Positions 54,093-63,218 of a DNA stretch of 64,000 bases are shown piece after piece. The notes under the pieces are model-generated. The model worked only from the letters and a program-made list of their open reading frames with translations. It had not been told where the DNA came from and ran no database searches. The DNA is taken from NCBI RefSeq assembly GCF_000613125.1, contig NZ_HG964497.1:602823-666822 (forward strand). Direction: 5' to 3'. Source of the stretch: Bacillus sp. EB01 (GTDB lineage: Bacteria > Bacillota > Bacilli > Bacillales > Cytobacillaceae). Position 1 is the first letter of the stretch. Every line of letters begins with the position of its first letter. Made by a program: the position numbers and the translations under genes.

Positions 54093-57000
54093 TTAGTTTT
54101 CCTCTTCTTCTCTACGGTTCTTTTTAAACAGCTTCGATAGGACTTCATAGACAATCGGCACAATAATTAACGTAAGCAAGGTTGAACTTGTCAAACCACC
54201 AATAACGGTAATTGCCAACCCTTTTGAAATTAGGCCTCCGCCACCCTGGCCAATTGCAAGTGGGATAAGTGCACCGATTGTTGCAATCGCCGTCATAAGG
54301 ATTGGACGCAGCCTAGTTGAGCCTGCTTCAAGAATAGCCTCGCGCATGGTCAGCCCATCTCGTTCCATATGAATGATCCGGTCGACCAATACAATGGCAT
54401 TTGTAACTACAATACCAATCAGCATCAACAGTCCCATCATGACAGACACCGATATGGTTTCACCAGCAATAAGCAAGCCGACGAATGAACCGATAACAGT
54501 GAATGGCAAGGAGAAAAGAATTGCAAATGGCGCCAGGCCTTCACGGAATGTAACGACAAGGATGAAATAAACGATCGCAATGGCTGCCAGCATAGCGACT
54601 CCAAGCTGTGTGAAGGTTTCATTCATATCCGCCTGAACTCCGGCAACACCGACCGTAACACCCTTAGGAAGCTCAAGATTGTCGATTTCCTCTTGAACCT
54701 CGGAGGTTACCTTTGAGATGTCTTTTCCAATAGCCGTGCCTGACACGGTTGCGTAGTAATCACCCTTGCTTCGTGCAAGTGTATTCAAGGTTGTTCCCTC
54801 TTCGACAGTCACCAATTCAGAGAGGGGCATGGTTGTGCCCATAGCAGTCGGCACTGGAGTAGCCAACATTTCATCAATTGATTTAGGCTTAAGTGCCTGT
54901 TTCTGCTGGACGACTACATCAAGTGAAGTTCCATCCTTTTCAATCGTAGTCAGGACTTCCTTAGCGCCCATCGGATTGAGCATCATGATAATTTGGCCGG
55001 CGGTTAAGCCATATTTTTGAAGCAATTCATCTTGCTGTACATTAAATGTATATTCAACATATGCATCTTCAGCGGTAGAGGAAACATCCTCCAGGCTATC
55101 ATTGTCATTCATGATAGCCTCCACCTTCTTGACAGATTCATTTAGCTTATCAAGATCCTCACTATAGAAGGTGTAGCTTACTTCATCCGCAGCCAGTGAC
55201 ATAGTTGTAAAGTTTTGGCTCTTCCACTCGCCGGACTGGCCGATGTTTGTTACATATTCTTCAACTTCTTCACGTACCTCAGGGAAATTGTCCATTTCCG
55301 GATCAAAAATGAGATACATCAGAGCACCACCAGCGCCTCCGCCCATCATAGCGGCCATCGGGTCGCCCTCTTCATTGATGGAAACCTGCAGGATATCAAT
55401 ATCTTCTCGCTGCAGAAGCTTTTCTTCTACCGCCTCGACATTTTTAAGTGTCTCATCTTTTAGTTCGCCTGTCTTTGGCGTATACGTCAAATACATAACC
55501 TTTTCTTCCTCACTGCCTAGGAAGCTGAAGCCAATCAACGGTGTCAGGGCGATACTTCCTGCCAGCAATACAATTGCAATGAGAGAGGTGATGATTTTGT
55601 GGTTAAGGGATTTATTGAGTACCCCCTTATACCAGTTTGCTAACCTGCCAGCTTCTTTATGGCTCTTTTCAGTCTTCTCGCCATATAGCTTCTTTTTAAA
55701 CAAAGTATGGGACAGAACAGGTACGATTGTAATCGCAACAAGCAATGACGCACCAAGTGCGAATGTCATAGTCAGAGCAAACGGAGCAAATAGCTCGCCA
55801 ACCATACCGCCAACAAAGATAAGCGGCGCGAACACTGCCACAGTGACCAAAGTCGATGACATGATTGGTTTGAACATTTCAATGGTCGCTTCGCGGATCA
55901 ATGCCCTTCCAGTAAGTTTCTCATCCTTCAGATGCAGCCTTCGGTATATATTTTCCACTACCACTATCGAGTCATCTATGACACGTCCAATTGCGACTGT
56001 TACCGCACCGAGGGTCATGATGTTAAGCGTAATATCCATCCAGTTCAACAGGACCAACGCCATGAATATTGAAACCGGAATAGAAATGATAGAGATGATT
56101 GTTGACTTAAAGTCTCTAAGGAACAGAAGAATGATTAATACCGCAATCAATCCTCCGAAGACTGCTTTTTCAATCATTGTAAAAACAGATTCTTCTATTG
56201 GTTTACCCTGGTCAAGGGATACATCAATGACAATGCCTTCAATTTTACTTTTTTCTTCCTCAACCAAATCTTTCACACTATTAACTACATCGACTGTGTT
56301 CGCTTGCTGTTCTTTGACAATCTGAATCGCGATGGCATCGTCGCCATTGGTCCGGGAAACAGATTTTACTTTTCCAACTGTTTCAACCTTAGCAATTTCA
56401 CTAAGCTTAACAAACGGTGCCGGATTTTCCTGTGATGGTGTAACCGGAATAAGCATGTTCTTTAGTTCATCTTCAGTCATGAACTTCCCATCAACTGCAA
56501 CTGCCTGTTCGCCCTCTTTAAATTCATACAACCCAAGCGAAACAGCCAGATTACTCGCCTGAATGATCTCCTTCACTTTATCCTGGGTTAAACCAAACTG
56601 TTCAAGCTTTGCTTCGTCATAAGTCAACTCTACTTCTTCAATATGCTGACCGGTGATAGTTGCGGAACCGACTCCATCCAGCTTCTCAATTTTTGGAAGC
56701 AGGATTTCTTCAACAGTTGAGGTGAGTTCAACTATATCTTCCTCGGTGCTGCTGACACTCAATGCAACAACTGGCATCATATTCATGCTTAATGCAGTTA
56801 TTTGAGGCTCCTGAGCTCCTTCTGGGAGTTCAACTGCATCAAGCGCTGACTCAAGCGCCCTTTTCGCTTCTGCCATATCTATCCCATATTCATATTCAAT
56901 CTGGATATTGGACATATTGGAATATGAATTGGAATAAACCGCCTTTACATCCTCAAGCCCTTCGACAGCTCGTTCTATCGGCATGGAGATATCCTCCATA

Positions 57001-57179
57001 ACCTTTTCAGGAGTAGCACCTGGGTATACATCCATTACCATCAGATACGGAATGGTTACATCAGGTATCGTCTCCATATTCATACGTGTGCCAGAATAAA
57101 TCCCTGATACCGTTACGATAATGGTTAATAGCCATACAGCCAATTTATTCTTCAATACAAAATTTACCAAACCTTTCAC
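54093..57179 (-). CDS. swrC: RND-family multidrug/surfactin efflux pump SwrC
   Basis: This 1028-residue HAE1-type RND transporter has membrane segment 1 at about residues 12-30, a large external loop, segments 2-6 at about 330-500, a second external loop, and segments 8-12 at about 840-1010. The proton-relay Asp pair appears in GRVIDDSIVVVENIYR. It is close to B. subtilis SwrC (YerP), which confers surfactin self-resistance, although no surfactin genes are in the window. The start is a GTG at 57179. The promoter is shared with the divergent TetR gene. Confidence 0.88.
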   Translation of the reverse strand: MKGLVNFVLKNKLAVWLLTIIVTVSGIYSGTRMNMETIPDVTIPYLMVMDVYPGATPEKVMEDISMPIERAVEGLEDVKAVYSNSYSNMSNIQIEYEYGIDMAEAKRALESALDAVELPEGAQEPQITALSMNMMPVVALSVSSTEEDIVELTSTVEEILLPKIEKLDGVGSATITGQHIEEVELTYDEAKLEQFGLTQDKVKEIIQASNLAVSLGLYEFKEGEQAVAVDGKFMTEDELKNMLIPVTPSQENPAPFVKLSEIAKVETVGKVKSVSRTNGDDAIAIQIVKEQQANTVDVVNSVKDLVEEEKSKIEGIVIDVSLDQGKPIEESVFTMIEKAVFGGLIAVLIILLFLRDFKSTIISIISIPVSIFMALVLLNWMDITLNIMTLGAVTVAIGRVIDDSIVVVENIYRRLHLKDEKLTGRALIREATIEMFKPIMSSTLVTVAVFAPLIFVGGMVGELFAPFALTMTFALGASLLVAITIVPVLSHTLFKKKLYGEKTEKSHKEAGRLANWYKGVLNKSLNHKIITSLIAIVLLAGSIALTPLIGFSFLGSEEEKVMYLTYTPKTGELKDETLKNVEAVEEKLLQREDIDILQVSINEEGDPMAAMMGGGAGGALMYLIFDPEMDNFPEVREEVEEYVTNIGQSGEWKSQNFTTMSLAADEVSYTFYSEDLDKLNESVKKVEAIMNDNDSLEDVSSTAEDAYVEYTFNVQQDELLQKYGLTAGQIIMMLNPMGAKEVLTTIEKDGTSLDVVVQQKQALKPKSIDEMLATPVPTAMGTTMPLSELVTVEEGTTLNTLARSKGDYYATVSGTAIGKDISKVTSEVQEEIDNLELPKGVTVGVAGVQADMNETFTQLGVAMLAAIAIVYFILVVTFREGLAPFAILFSLPFTVIGSFVGLLIAGETISVSVMMGLLMLIGIVVTNAIVLVDRIIHMERDGLTMREAILEAGSTRLRPILMTAIATIGALIPLAIGQGGGGLISKGLAITVIGGLTSSTLLTLIIVPIVYEVLSKLFKKNRREEEEN

Positions 57180-57197
57180 TATGACACCTGCCCTTTA

Positions 57198-57250
57198 TTG
57201 ACTTAACTTACCCATTTATTTATACTAATGACTGGTCGGTCATTTGTCAA
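57198..57250. promoter_or_regulatory. Overlapping divergent promoters and TetR operator
   Basis: On the plus strand TTGACT (57198-57203), 17 bases, TATACT (57221-57226) serves the tetR gene. On the minus strand TTGACA (57250-57245), 17 bases, TAGTAT (57227-57222) serves swrC. The near-palindrome ATGACTGGTCGGTCAT (57228-57243) fills the swrC spacer and lies at the tetR start point. One bound repressor could block both. Confidence 0.85.
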
Positions 57251-57279
57251 TGAGATGGCAATAGGGGAGATATTAAAAA

Positions 57280-58116
57280 ATGATTAAAAAACAACTGATT
57301 ATGGAAAAAGCGCTGGAACTTTTCGCTGAGCAGGGATTTGAAGCGACCTCTGTCCAACAAATCACGGATCGCTGCGGTATTTCAAAGGGCGCCTTTTATC
57401 TTTCATTTAAATCGAAGGACGAGCTTATCGCTGCATTAATCGATCATTTTATGATGCAGTTCGTGTCGGACATTGACTACATAGTCAATAGGGAAGGTTC
57501 TATAGAAAATCTTCTATACGACTTTTATTATTCAACTTTCAAGACATTCTATAAACGCTCTGACTTTGCCAAAATCCTTATTAAAGAACAAATGCAGTCC
57601 CTAAACCAAGAGCTCTTTTTAAAAATGCGCCATTATGACAATATGATGGAGAAAAGTATTCAAATAATGATAGTGCGATTGTATGGAGAGGCTGCAGAGG
57701 ATATTACTTACGATCTTGTCTTTACAATAAAAGGGTTGCTGAACACTTATTCACAGTTATTCATCTTATTTAATATACCTTCACCTGATATAGAGCTCCT
57801 TTGCCGATCCCTTGTGGAAAAAACCAACTTAATCGCAAGAAATACAACCTTGCCTTTTATAACAAAGGATTTATATCAGACTCTTCTAAACCCGGGGAAT
57901 GAGCCACTATCCAGAGAGCAGCTAATTGAACTGATTAACGAGAAAATATCCGAAATTGAGGAACCAATAGAAAAAGATTCGCTGTCTTTGCTTGTTCGCG
58001 ATCTTGAAGAACCCGTGTATAGTAAAACGATTGTCAAAGGCTTGATTGAGAATATCCGTAACCACCCCCACTGTAAATGGATATCCTATATGCTTAGGAA
58101 TTATTATGAATTATAA
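57280..58116 (+). CDS. yerO: TetR-family repressor next to swrC (YerO-like)
   Basis: This 278-residue regulator has an N-terminal TetR helix-turn-helix (FEATSVQQITDRCGISKGAFYLSFKSK, residues 20-46) and a long all-helical ligand domain. Its place divergent from an RND pump gene matches yerO-swrC in B. subtilis. It should repress swrC and itself through the operator at 57228-57243. The inducer is unknown. Confidence 0.85.
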   Translation: MIKKQLIMEKALELFAEQGFEATSVQQITDRCGISKGAFYLSFKSKDELIAALIDHFMMQFVSDIDYIVNREGSIENLLYDFYYSTFKTFYKRSDFAKILIKEQMQSLNQELFLKMRHYDNMMEKSIQIMIVRLYGEAAEDITYDLVFTIKGLLNTYSQLFILFNIPSPDIELLCRSLVEKTNLIARNTTLPFITKDLYQTLLNPGNEPLSREQLIELINEKISEIEEPIEKDSLSLLVRDLEEPVYSKTIVKGLIENIRNHPHCKWISYMLRNYYEL

Positions 58117-58144
58117 AAAGCGCCGGCTCCCATGGCCGGCGCTT
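58116..58144 (-). terminator. Terminator between convergent genes
   Basis: A perfect 9-bp GC-rich stem AGCGCCGGC/GCCGGCGCT is followed by TTTTTATAA on the minus strand. Confidence 0.85.
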
Positions 58145-58151
58145 ACACTTC

Positions 58152-58823
58152 CTACTTCTTCCCTAACTTGTAAAGATCCCTGCTCTTGTAGCCTCCCGCA
58201 AGTATTACCTTCATTTCCTCGCGGCGTTTCGCTTTCGTCGCATCCTGCTTTGCACTATATACATAGCGGGCCCAATCCTTTTGATAGCCCGGGGTAAGTG
58301 TATGGTAAAAGGAGAGCAAGTCAGGACTGTCCTGTAAATCCTTTTCTATCATCGGAATCATTTCAATATAGTCGGCCACACATTGGCTTGGCTTTTCATA
58401 GGTAGAGGTTTTGCCTTTGGCATCCTCCTTCAGCCCCACAACAGTAAACACATCATCCAAGCCAACCATCCGCGCAAACTTGACTGCACTCCCGCCAATG
58501 TAACCTTCTTCATCCGCACCCATTCCTGGTAAAAGGTCATCCCGATGAATGTGGGATTTGTATACCTTATTTCCCTTCTTTGGATAAGCCAGATAAAGAT
58601 AGCCATTCTTGTTCAAGTAGTTTTTCTCAATGACCTTATCGACCAGACCTTTTAATGATTGAAAATCAAGTACAAATGCAAAGATCAAATCATATTGATC
58701 TTCTAAAAGCTCAGTATCATAGTCCTCTAGCCCTGAGAGATATTCTGTGCCTTCTGGAGTTCCCAAAACGGCTGCTTTCTTAAACTTATGTAGATTTAGC
58801 TTTTCAACAATTGTTTTAGCCAT
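58152..58823 (-). CDS. YdeI/OmpD-associated-family protein
   Basis: From ATG 58823 the protein is 223 residues. The N-terminal 140 residues look like a compact alpha/beta domain (KAAVLGTPEGTEYL; GYLYLAYPKKGNKVYKS). The C-terminal part has the YdeI/OmpD-associated motif KDWARYVYSAKQDATKAKRR. Proteins with this C-terminal region have been tied to peptide or bacteriocin resistance in other bacteria, but the function here is unknown. An ATG at 58850 is a less likely start. Confidence 0.65.
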   Translation of the reverse strand: MAKTIVEKLNLHKFKKAAVLGTPEGTEYLSGLEDYDTELLEDQYDLIFAFVLDFQSLKGLVDKVIEKNYLNKNGYLYLAYPKKGNKVYKSHIHRDDLLPGMGADEEGYIGGSAVKFARMVGLDDVFTVVGLKEDAKGKTSTYEKPSQCVADYIEMIPMIEKDLQDSPDLLSFYHTLTPGYQKDWARYVYSAKQDATKAKRREEMKVILAGGYKSRDLYKLGKK

Positions 58824-58995
58824 ACTTATTGCCCCATCCCACCCATACACTTTTTTTCATCTTACTAATACAATATTATTATTTTAATTTAATCAGTAAA
58901 AGAAATACTTTCTTTTCCTTTTATTAAGGTTAAACCATAAATTGAAAAAATAGTAAAAAAGTCCAGTTTTTAATTAGAAAAAATAAAATTTTTTA

Positions 58996-59024
58996 TTGTT
59001 TTTTTAAAAAGATACTGATAGTAT
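58996..59024 (+). promoter_or_regulatory. Probable promoter of the polyamine operon
   Basis: TTGTTT (58996-59001), 17 bases, TAGTAT (59019-59024). A start near 59031 would give about 470 bases of leader before the first coding gene. Confidence 0.55.
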
Positions 59025-59030
59025 AAAGAA

Positions 59031-59411
59031 GCGTAATTTGGAAAGCTGCTATTCAACAATCTAGAGTCTTTCCAGCAGATAATTTTTGACCACTTCTCTC
59101 TCTTCGAAGAAGTTAAGGCCATACGGACAGCCGGGTCAAATGCCGATTGGCAACTATTTGTTGCCTTATTGATTGAGTTAAAAGCTCAAATTTTATAAGT
59201 TGGTTACTTTACAACCAGTGCATATGCACACAACTTGTGAAACGGTCAATAAGAGTGGTAAAAGTAATTATTTGCTATATAGACTCTGATCCTAAAATGA
59301 TATGTTGAATATTAAAGAGCTTCCTCCCTAGGACATCATTGCTTAGGGGCAGTATCGATGTGGCCTTTTGCCATGTAAATACTCATGCTTATTTAATATG
59401 ACGATTATATC
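59031..59411 (+). promoter_or_regulatory. Long structured leader RNA, unassigned
   Basis: This stretch has no convincing coding frame. It contains several hairpins: GGCAAC-TATTT-GTTGCC (59149-59165), TTGAG/CTCAA (about 59173-59189), the palindrome GTGCATATGCAC (59218-59229) and CCCTA/TAGGG around 59325-59350. It is followed directly by an intrinsic terminator and then the carboxynorspermidine genes. I compared it by eye with T-box, SAM, lysine, cobalamin, c-di-GMP, M-box and purine elements and found no match. A riboswitch, attenuator or small RNA is possible. Confidence 0.45.
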
Positions 59412-59456
59412 AAAGCAAGTGTTGTGCGCCTTATGCGTATTACATTTGCTTTTTTT
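59412..59456 (+). terminator. Strong terminator in the polyamine leader
   Basis: An 18-position stem (59412-59429 with 59435-59452) has 17 pairs including three or four G:U, loop CTTAT and a T-run to 59456. It ends 45 bases before the start of the dehydrogenase gene, on the same strand, with no gene before it. Confidence 0.85.
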
Positions 59457-59501
59457 GTTGTTTCGGCAAGTTACAAAATTCATTTAGTTAGGAGAATAAG
59501 A

Positions 59502-60701
59502 ATGGGAAAAGCACTTATTATTGGCGCCGGTGGCGTTGCCTCAGTAGCAATTCATAAATGTGTTCAAAATAGTGATGTATTTGAAGAAATCTGCATAGCA
59601 AGCCGTACGAAATCAAAATGTGATGAACTGAAAGCTAAGCTTGATGGCAAGGGGACAAAAATTACAACTGCCCAGGTTGATGCCAACAATGTTGATGAAC
59701 TAATTGCCTTGATTAATGAAGTAAAGCCTGATGTCGTCATGAACCTTGCTTTGCCATATCAGGACCTGACTATTATGGATGCCTGCCTGGCAACCAAGAC
59801 AAATTATATGGACACAGCAAACTACGAGCCAGAAGATACGGCAAAATTTGAATATAAATGGCAATGGGACTACCATGAGAAGTTCCGTGAGGCTGGAATT
59901 ACTGCCCTTCTTGGCAGCGGCTTCGACCCTGGGGTAACTGGCGTGTTCTCTGCTTACGCACTAAAGCATCATTTCGATACTATTGAATATATCGATATCC
60001 TTGACTGCAATGCAGGTGACCATGGTTACCCATTCGCAACAAACTTCAATCCTGAAATCAATATCCGTGAAGTATCCGCAAACGGACGTTATTGGGAAAA
60101 CGGCGAATGGATTGAAACTAAGCCAATGGAAATCAAGCGAGTTTACGACTTCCCTGAAGTTGGCGAGAAAGATATGTACCTTCTCTATCATGAAGAGCTT
60201 GAATCTCTTGCTAAAAACGTCCCGGGCCTTAAGCGTATCCGCTTCTTCATGACATTTGGCCAAAGCTACCTGACTCACCTGAAGGCCCTTGAGAATGTCG
60301 GCATGACTTCGATTGAGCCAATTGAATTTGAAGGAAAGCAAATCATTCCTCTCCAATTCCTAAAGGCAGTATTGCCGGATCCAGCGTCCCTTGGGCCGCG
60401 TACAAAGGGTAAAACCAACATTGGCTGTATCTTCCGTGGCAAAAAAGACGGAGAAGATAAAGTTTACTATGTTTACAATGTTTGTGACCATGAAGAATGC
60501 TTTAGGGAAGTTGGTTCCCAGGCTGTTTCGTATACAACAGGCGTACCAGCAATGATTGGTGCAATGATGCTCATGACTGGAAAATGGGATTACAAGGGTG
60601 TCTTTAATATCGAAGAGTTCGATCCAGACCCATTCATGGATGAATTGAACAAATGGGGACTACCATGGAAGGAAAGCTTTGACCCAGAGCTCGTGGACTA
60701 A
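59502..60701 (+). CDS. Carboxynorspermidine/saccharopine dehydrogenase family enzyme
   Basis: This 399-residue protein begins MGKALIIGAGGVASVAIHK, an N-terminal NAD(P)-binding Rossmann motif, and belongs to the saccharopine dehydrogenase (LYS1) family. With a carboxynorspermidine decarboxylase gene directly behind it (1 base between stop and start), it is most likely carboxy(nor)spermidine dehydrogenase. That enzyme condenses aspartate semialdehyde with a diamine and reduces the product. I chose the ATG at 59502 (TAGGAG upstream); a start at 59424 would fall inside the terminator. Confidence 0.85.
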   Translation: MGKALIIGAGGVASVAIHKCVQNSDVFEEICIASRTKSKCDELKAKLDGKGTKITTAQVDANNVDELIALINEVKPDVVMNLALPYQDLTIMDACLATKTNYMDTANYEPEDTAKFEYKWQWDYHEKFREAGITALLGSGFDPGVTGVFSAYALKHHFDTIEYIDILDCNAGDHGYPFATNFNPEINIREVSANGRYWENGEWIETKPMEIKRVYDFPEVGEKDMYLLYHEELESLAKNVPGLKRIRFFMTFGQSYLTHLKALENVGMTSIEPIEFEGKQIIPLQFLKAVLPDPASLGPRTKGKTNIGCIFRGKKDGEDKVYYVYNVCDHEECFREVGSQAVSYTTGVPAMIGAMMLMTGKWDYKGVFNIEEFDPDPFMDELNKWGLPWKESFDPELVD

Positions 60702-60702
60702 G

Positions 60703-61830
60703 ATGAAATTTGAAGAATTGCCAACCCCTTGTTATGTAGTGGATGAAGGCCTTTTGGAAAAAAACCTAAAAATCCTGAATGGTGTCATGAAGCGTACAGG
60801 ATGCAAGATTGTTCTGGCACAAAAAGCTTTTTCAATGACTTCTTTGTATCCATTGATAGGAGAATATTTAAGTGGCACGACAGCAAGCGGACCCTTTGAG
60901 GCTCGCCTTGGCTATGAAAAAATGGGTAAAGAAAACCATGTCTTTTCTGCTGCTTACCGCGAAGACGAAATGGATGAAATTATTGAGATTTGTGACCATA
61001 TCATCTTCAATTCCAACACTCAGTTGGAGAAATTTAAGGATAAGGTTCTTGCAGCCGGCAGGAAGGTTGGCTTGAGAATCAATCCTGAATGTTCTACTCA
61101 GGAAGGGCACGCCATTTATGACCCTTGCTCACCAGGTTCAAGGTTCGGGGTAACAATTGAACATTTCCGTCCTGACTTGCTTGAAGGTGTTTCTGGCCTG
61201 CATTTCCATACACTCTGCCAGCAAAACTCGGATGCGCTGGAAATTACGTTAAATGCTGTTGAAGAGAAGTTTGGCCCATGGCTCTCTCAAATGGAATGGA
61301 TCAACTTTGGCGGTGGCCACCATATTACCAGGGAGGATTATGATATCCCGCGCCTGGAAAAATGTATTAAGAGGATGCAGGAGAAATACGGCCTGGAGGT
61401 TTACCTTGAGCCAGGTGAAGCAATTGCTCTTAATGCTGGCTATCTGGTAACGACTGTACTTGATACAATAAAGAACGGCATGGATATTGCTATTCTTGAT
61501 ACGTCAGCATCCTGCCATATGCCCGATGTACTTGAAATGCCATACCGCCCTCCTCTTCTTGATTCAGGTGAAGTTGGTGAAAAGCCGCACTTGTACCGCC
61601 TTGGCGGGCAAACCTGCCTGACTGGTGATGTCATTGGCGACTATTCCTTTGACAAGCCTTTGCAGATTGGAGACCGTTTGGTGTTTGGCGACATGGCTAT
61701 TTATACGATGGTTAAAAATACAACCTTTAACGGAATGCCACTGCCGGCGATTGCTATCCAGGATAAAAATGGAGATTGCAGAGTCGTCCAGAAGTTTGGC
61801 TACCAAGACTTTGCAATGAGGCTTGCATAA
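60703..61830 (+). CDS. nspC: Carboxynorspermidine decarboxylase
   Basis: This 375-residue PLP enzyme of the alanine-racemase-fold decarboxylase group begins MKFEELPTPCYVVDEGLLEK. The PLP lysine is in VLAQKAFSM (about residue 41). Conserved motifs include LHFHTLCQQ, WINFGGGHHITR, LEPGEA and DTSASCHMPDVLE. It removes the carboxyl group from carboxynorspermidine or carboxyspermidine to give norspermidine or spermidine. With the preceding gene it forms the aspartate-semialdehyde polyamine route. A bidirectional terminator follows. Confidence 0.9.
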   Translation: MKFEELPTPCYVVDEGLLEKNLKILNGVMKRTGCKIVLAQKAFSMTSLYPLIGEYLSGTTASGPFEARLGYEKMGKENHVFSAAYREDEMDEIIEICDHIIFNSNTQLEKFKDKVLAAGRKVGLRINPECSTQEGHAIYDPCSPGSRFGVTIEHFRPDLLEGVSGLHFHTLCQQNSDALEITLNAVEEKFGPWLSQMEWINFGGGHHITREDYDIPRLEKCIKRMQEKYGLEVYLEPGEAIALNAGYLVTTVLDTIKNGMDIAILDTSASCHMPDVLEMPYRPPLLDSGEVGEKPHLYRLGGQTCLTGDVIGDYSFDKPLQIGDRLVFGDMAIYTMVKNTTFNGMPLPAIAIQDKNGDCRVVQKFGYQDFAMRLA

Positions 61831-61850
61831 GCCGATATTTATATAAATAA

Positions 61851-61881
61851 AAACCCGGATTAAAATCCGGGCTTTTTTTAT
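61851..61881 (+). terminator. Bidirectional terminator between nspC and odhB
   Basis: A 7-bp stem CCCGGAT/ATCCGGG (61854-61871) with T-runs on both strands. Confidence 0.8.
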
Positions 61882-61913
61882 TTTCTTTTCACTATCCATC
61901 CAAAAGCTAAATT

Positions 61914-63200
61914 TTATGATTCAAAAAGTAATTTTTCTGGATCCTCAAGCAATTGCTTGATTCTAACCAGGAATCCAACTGCTTCCTTTCCATCGACAAT
62001 ACGATGATCATAGGAAAGAGCAATGTACATCATAGGCCGAATTTCGATTGTTTCATCATCAACAGCAACTGGGCGTTTTTGAATGGAGTGCATACCCAGG
62101 ATTCCGACCTGAGGAGCATTTAAAATAGGTGTTGAGAATAAAGAGCCAAATGTTCCTCCGTTTGTAATTGTGAATGTGCCGCCCTGCAGGTCAGATAAAG
62201 TGAGTTTTGACTCCTTCGCCTTTAAGGCTAGATTACTAATCTCCTTTTCTATCTCCGCAAAATTTAATCGATCGGCGTCTCTCACAACAGGAACAACTAG
62301 GCCCTCGTCTGTAGAAACAGCAACTCCAATGTCATAGAATTTCTTAATGACCAGTTCATTTTCCTGAATTTCTGCGTTCAGTAATGGATAGCGTTTAAGC
62401 GCACTGACGACTGCCTTCGTAAAAAACGACATAAACCCTAGCTTTACATCATGTTCTTCAAAAAATTCATCTTTCCGCTTCTTCCTTAAATTCATGACAG
62501 CAGTCATATCGACTTCATTAAATGTCGTTAAGATCGCTGCCGTTTGCTGGACCTGGACAAGGTTCTTTGCAATTGTGGCACGGCGGCGCGACATTTTCCT
62601 TCTTTCTACTGGTTTGCTGAATTGGTCAACTGGTGCTTGCTGTGCAACTTGCTGTCCTGGTTGCTGCCCTGCGGCCTGGGACGTGTTAGCAGCTGGACGG
62701 CTCTCAGGTTCATAGTTTGCAACGTCCTGTTTACGCACCCTTCCTAACGGGTCTTGAGGAACAACATTCTGCAGATCAATTCCCCGTTCTCTCGCTAACT
62801 TTCTTGCTGCTGGAGAAGCAATGACTTCGTTAGTTGAAGCAGGTTTTCCTTCATCAGTTGGCGCTTCATTTGCTGCCAGTGTTTCTTCTGTGGCTGTCTC
62901 TTCATTTACAGCAGTTGTGTCTTCTGCAACTGGCAATTCAGTTGCCTGTTTTGCAGAACCACTACTAGTTTCCTCAATAACCGCAACTGTTTCTCCAACC
63001 ATTACGTTATCGCCTTCATCTTTCAAAATTTCTTTTAATACCCCGCTGAACTCGGAAGTAATTTCCACATTCACTTTATCTGTTTCCAGTTCCAAAATAT
63101 AATCTCCTGTTGAAACAACATCACCAGGTTGTTTAATCCATTGTGCAATAGTACCTTCTGTTATTGATTCGGCTAATTGTGGGATGACGATTTTCGCCAT
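61914..63200 (-). CDS. odhB: 2-oxoglutarate dehydrogenase E2 (dihydrolipoyl succinyltransferase)
   Basis: This 428-residue E2 has an N-terminal lipoyl domain with the lipoylated Lys in ETDKVNVEI (about residue 42). An Ala/Glu/Thr-rich linker follows, then a peripheral-subunit binding domain ([16 protein letters not shown], about 128-160), a second linker rich in Gln/Ala, and the catalytic domain ending with [13 protein letters not shown]. It is the core of the cytoplasmic 2-oxoglutarate dehydrogenase complex of the citric acid cycle. It follows odhA with an 18-base gap. Confidence 0.93.
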   Translation of the reverse strand: MAKIVIPQLAESITEGTIAQWIKQPGDVVSTGDYILELETDKVNVEITSEFSGVLKEILKDEGDNVMVGETVAVIEETSSGSAKQATELPVAEDTTAVNEETATEETLAANEAPTDEGKPASTNEVIASPAARKLARERGIDLQNVVPQDPLGRVRKQDVANYEPESRPAANTSQAAGQQPGQQVAQQAPVDQFSKPVERRKMSRRRATIAKNLVQVQQTAAILTTFNEVDMTAVMNLRKKRKDEFFEEHDVKLGFMSFFTKAVVSALKRYPLLNAEIQENELVIKKFYDIGVAVSTDEGLVVPVVRDADRLNFAEIEKEISNLALKAKESKLTLSDLQGGTFTITNGGTFGSLFSTPILNAPQVGILGMHSIQKRPVAVDDETIEIRPMMYIALSYDHRIVDGKEAVGFLVRIKQLLEDPEKLLFES

Positions 63201-63218
63201 TTCCTTGCACTTCCTTCC

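Noticed and set aside
55243-56325. A 360-codon plus-strand frame opposite swrC
   Set aside because: The minus-strand RND pump frame is clearly conserved; the plus-strand product is Ser-rich and unlike any family.
59031-59456. T-box, cobalamin, M-box, SAM or c-di-GMP riboswitch in the polyamine leader
   Set aside because: None of the conserved core motifs of those classes could be found by eye, so the element is left unassigned.
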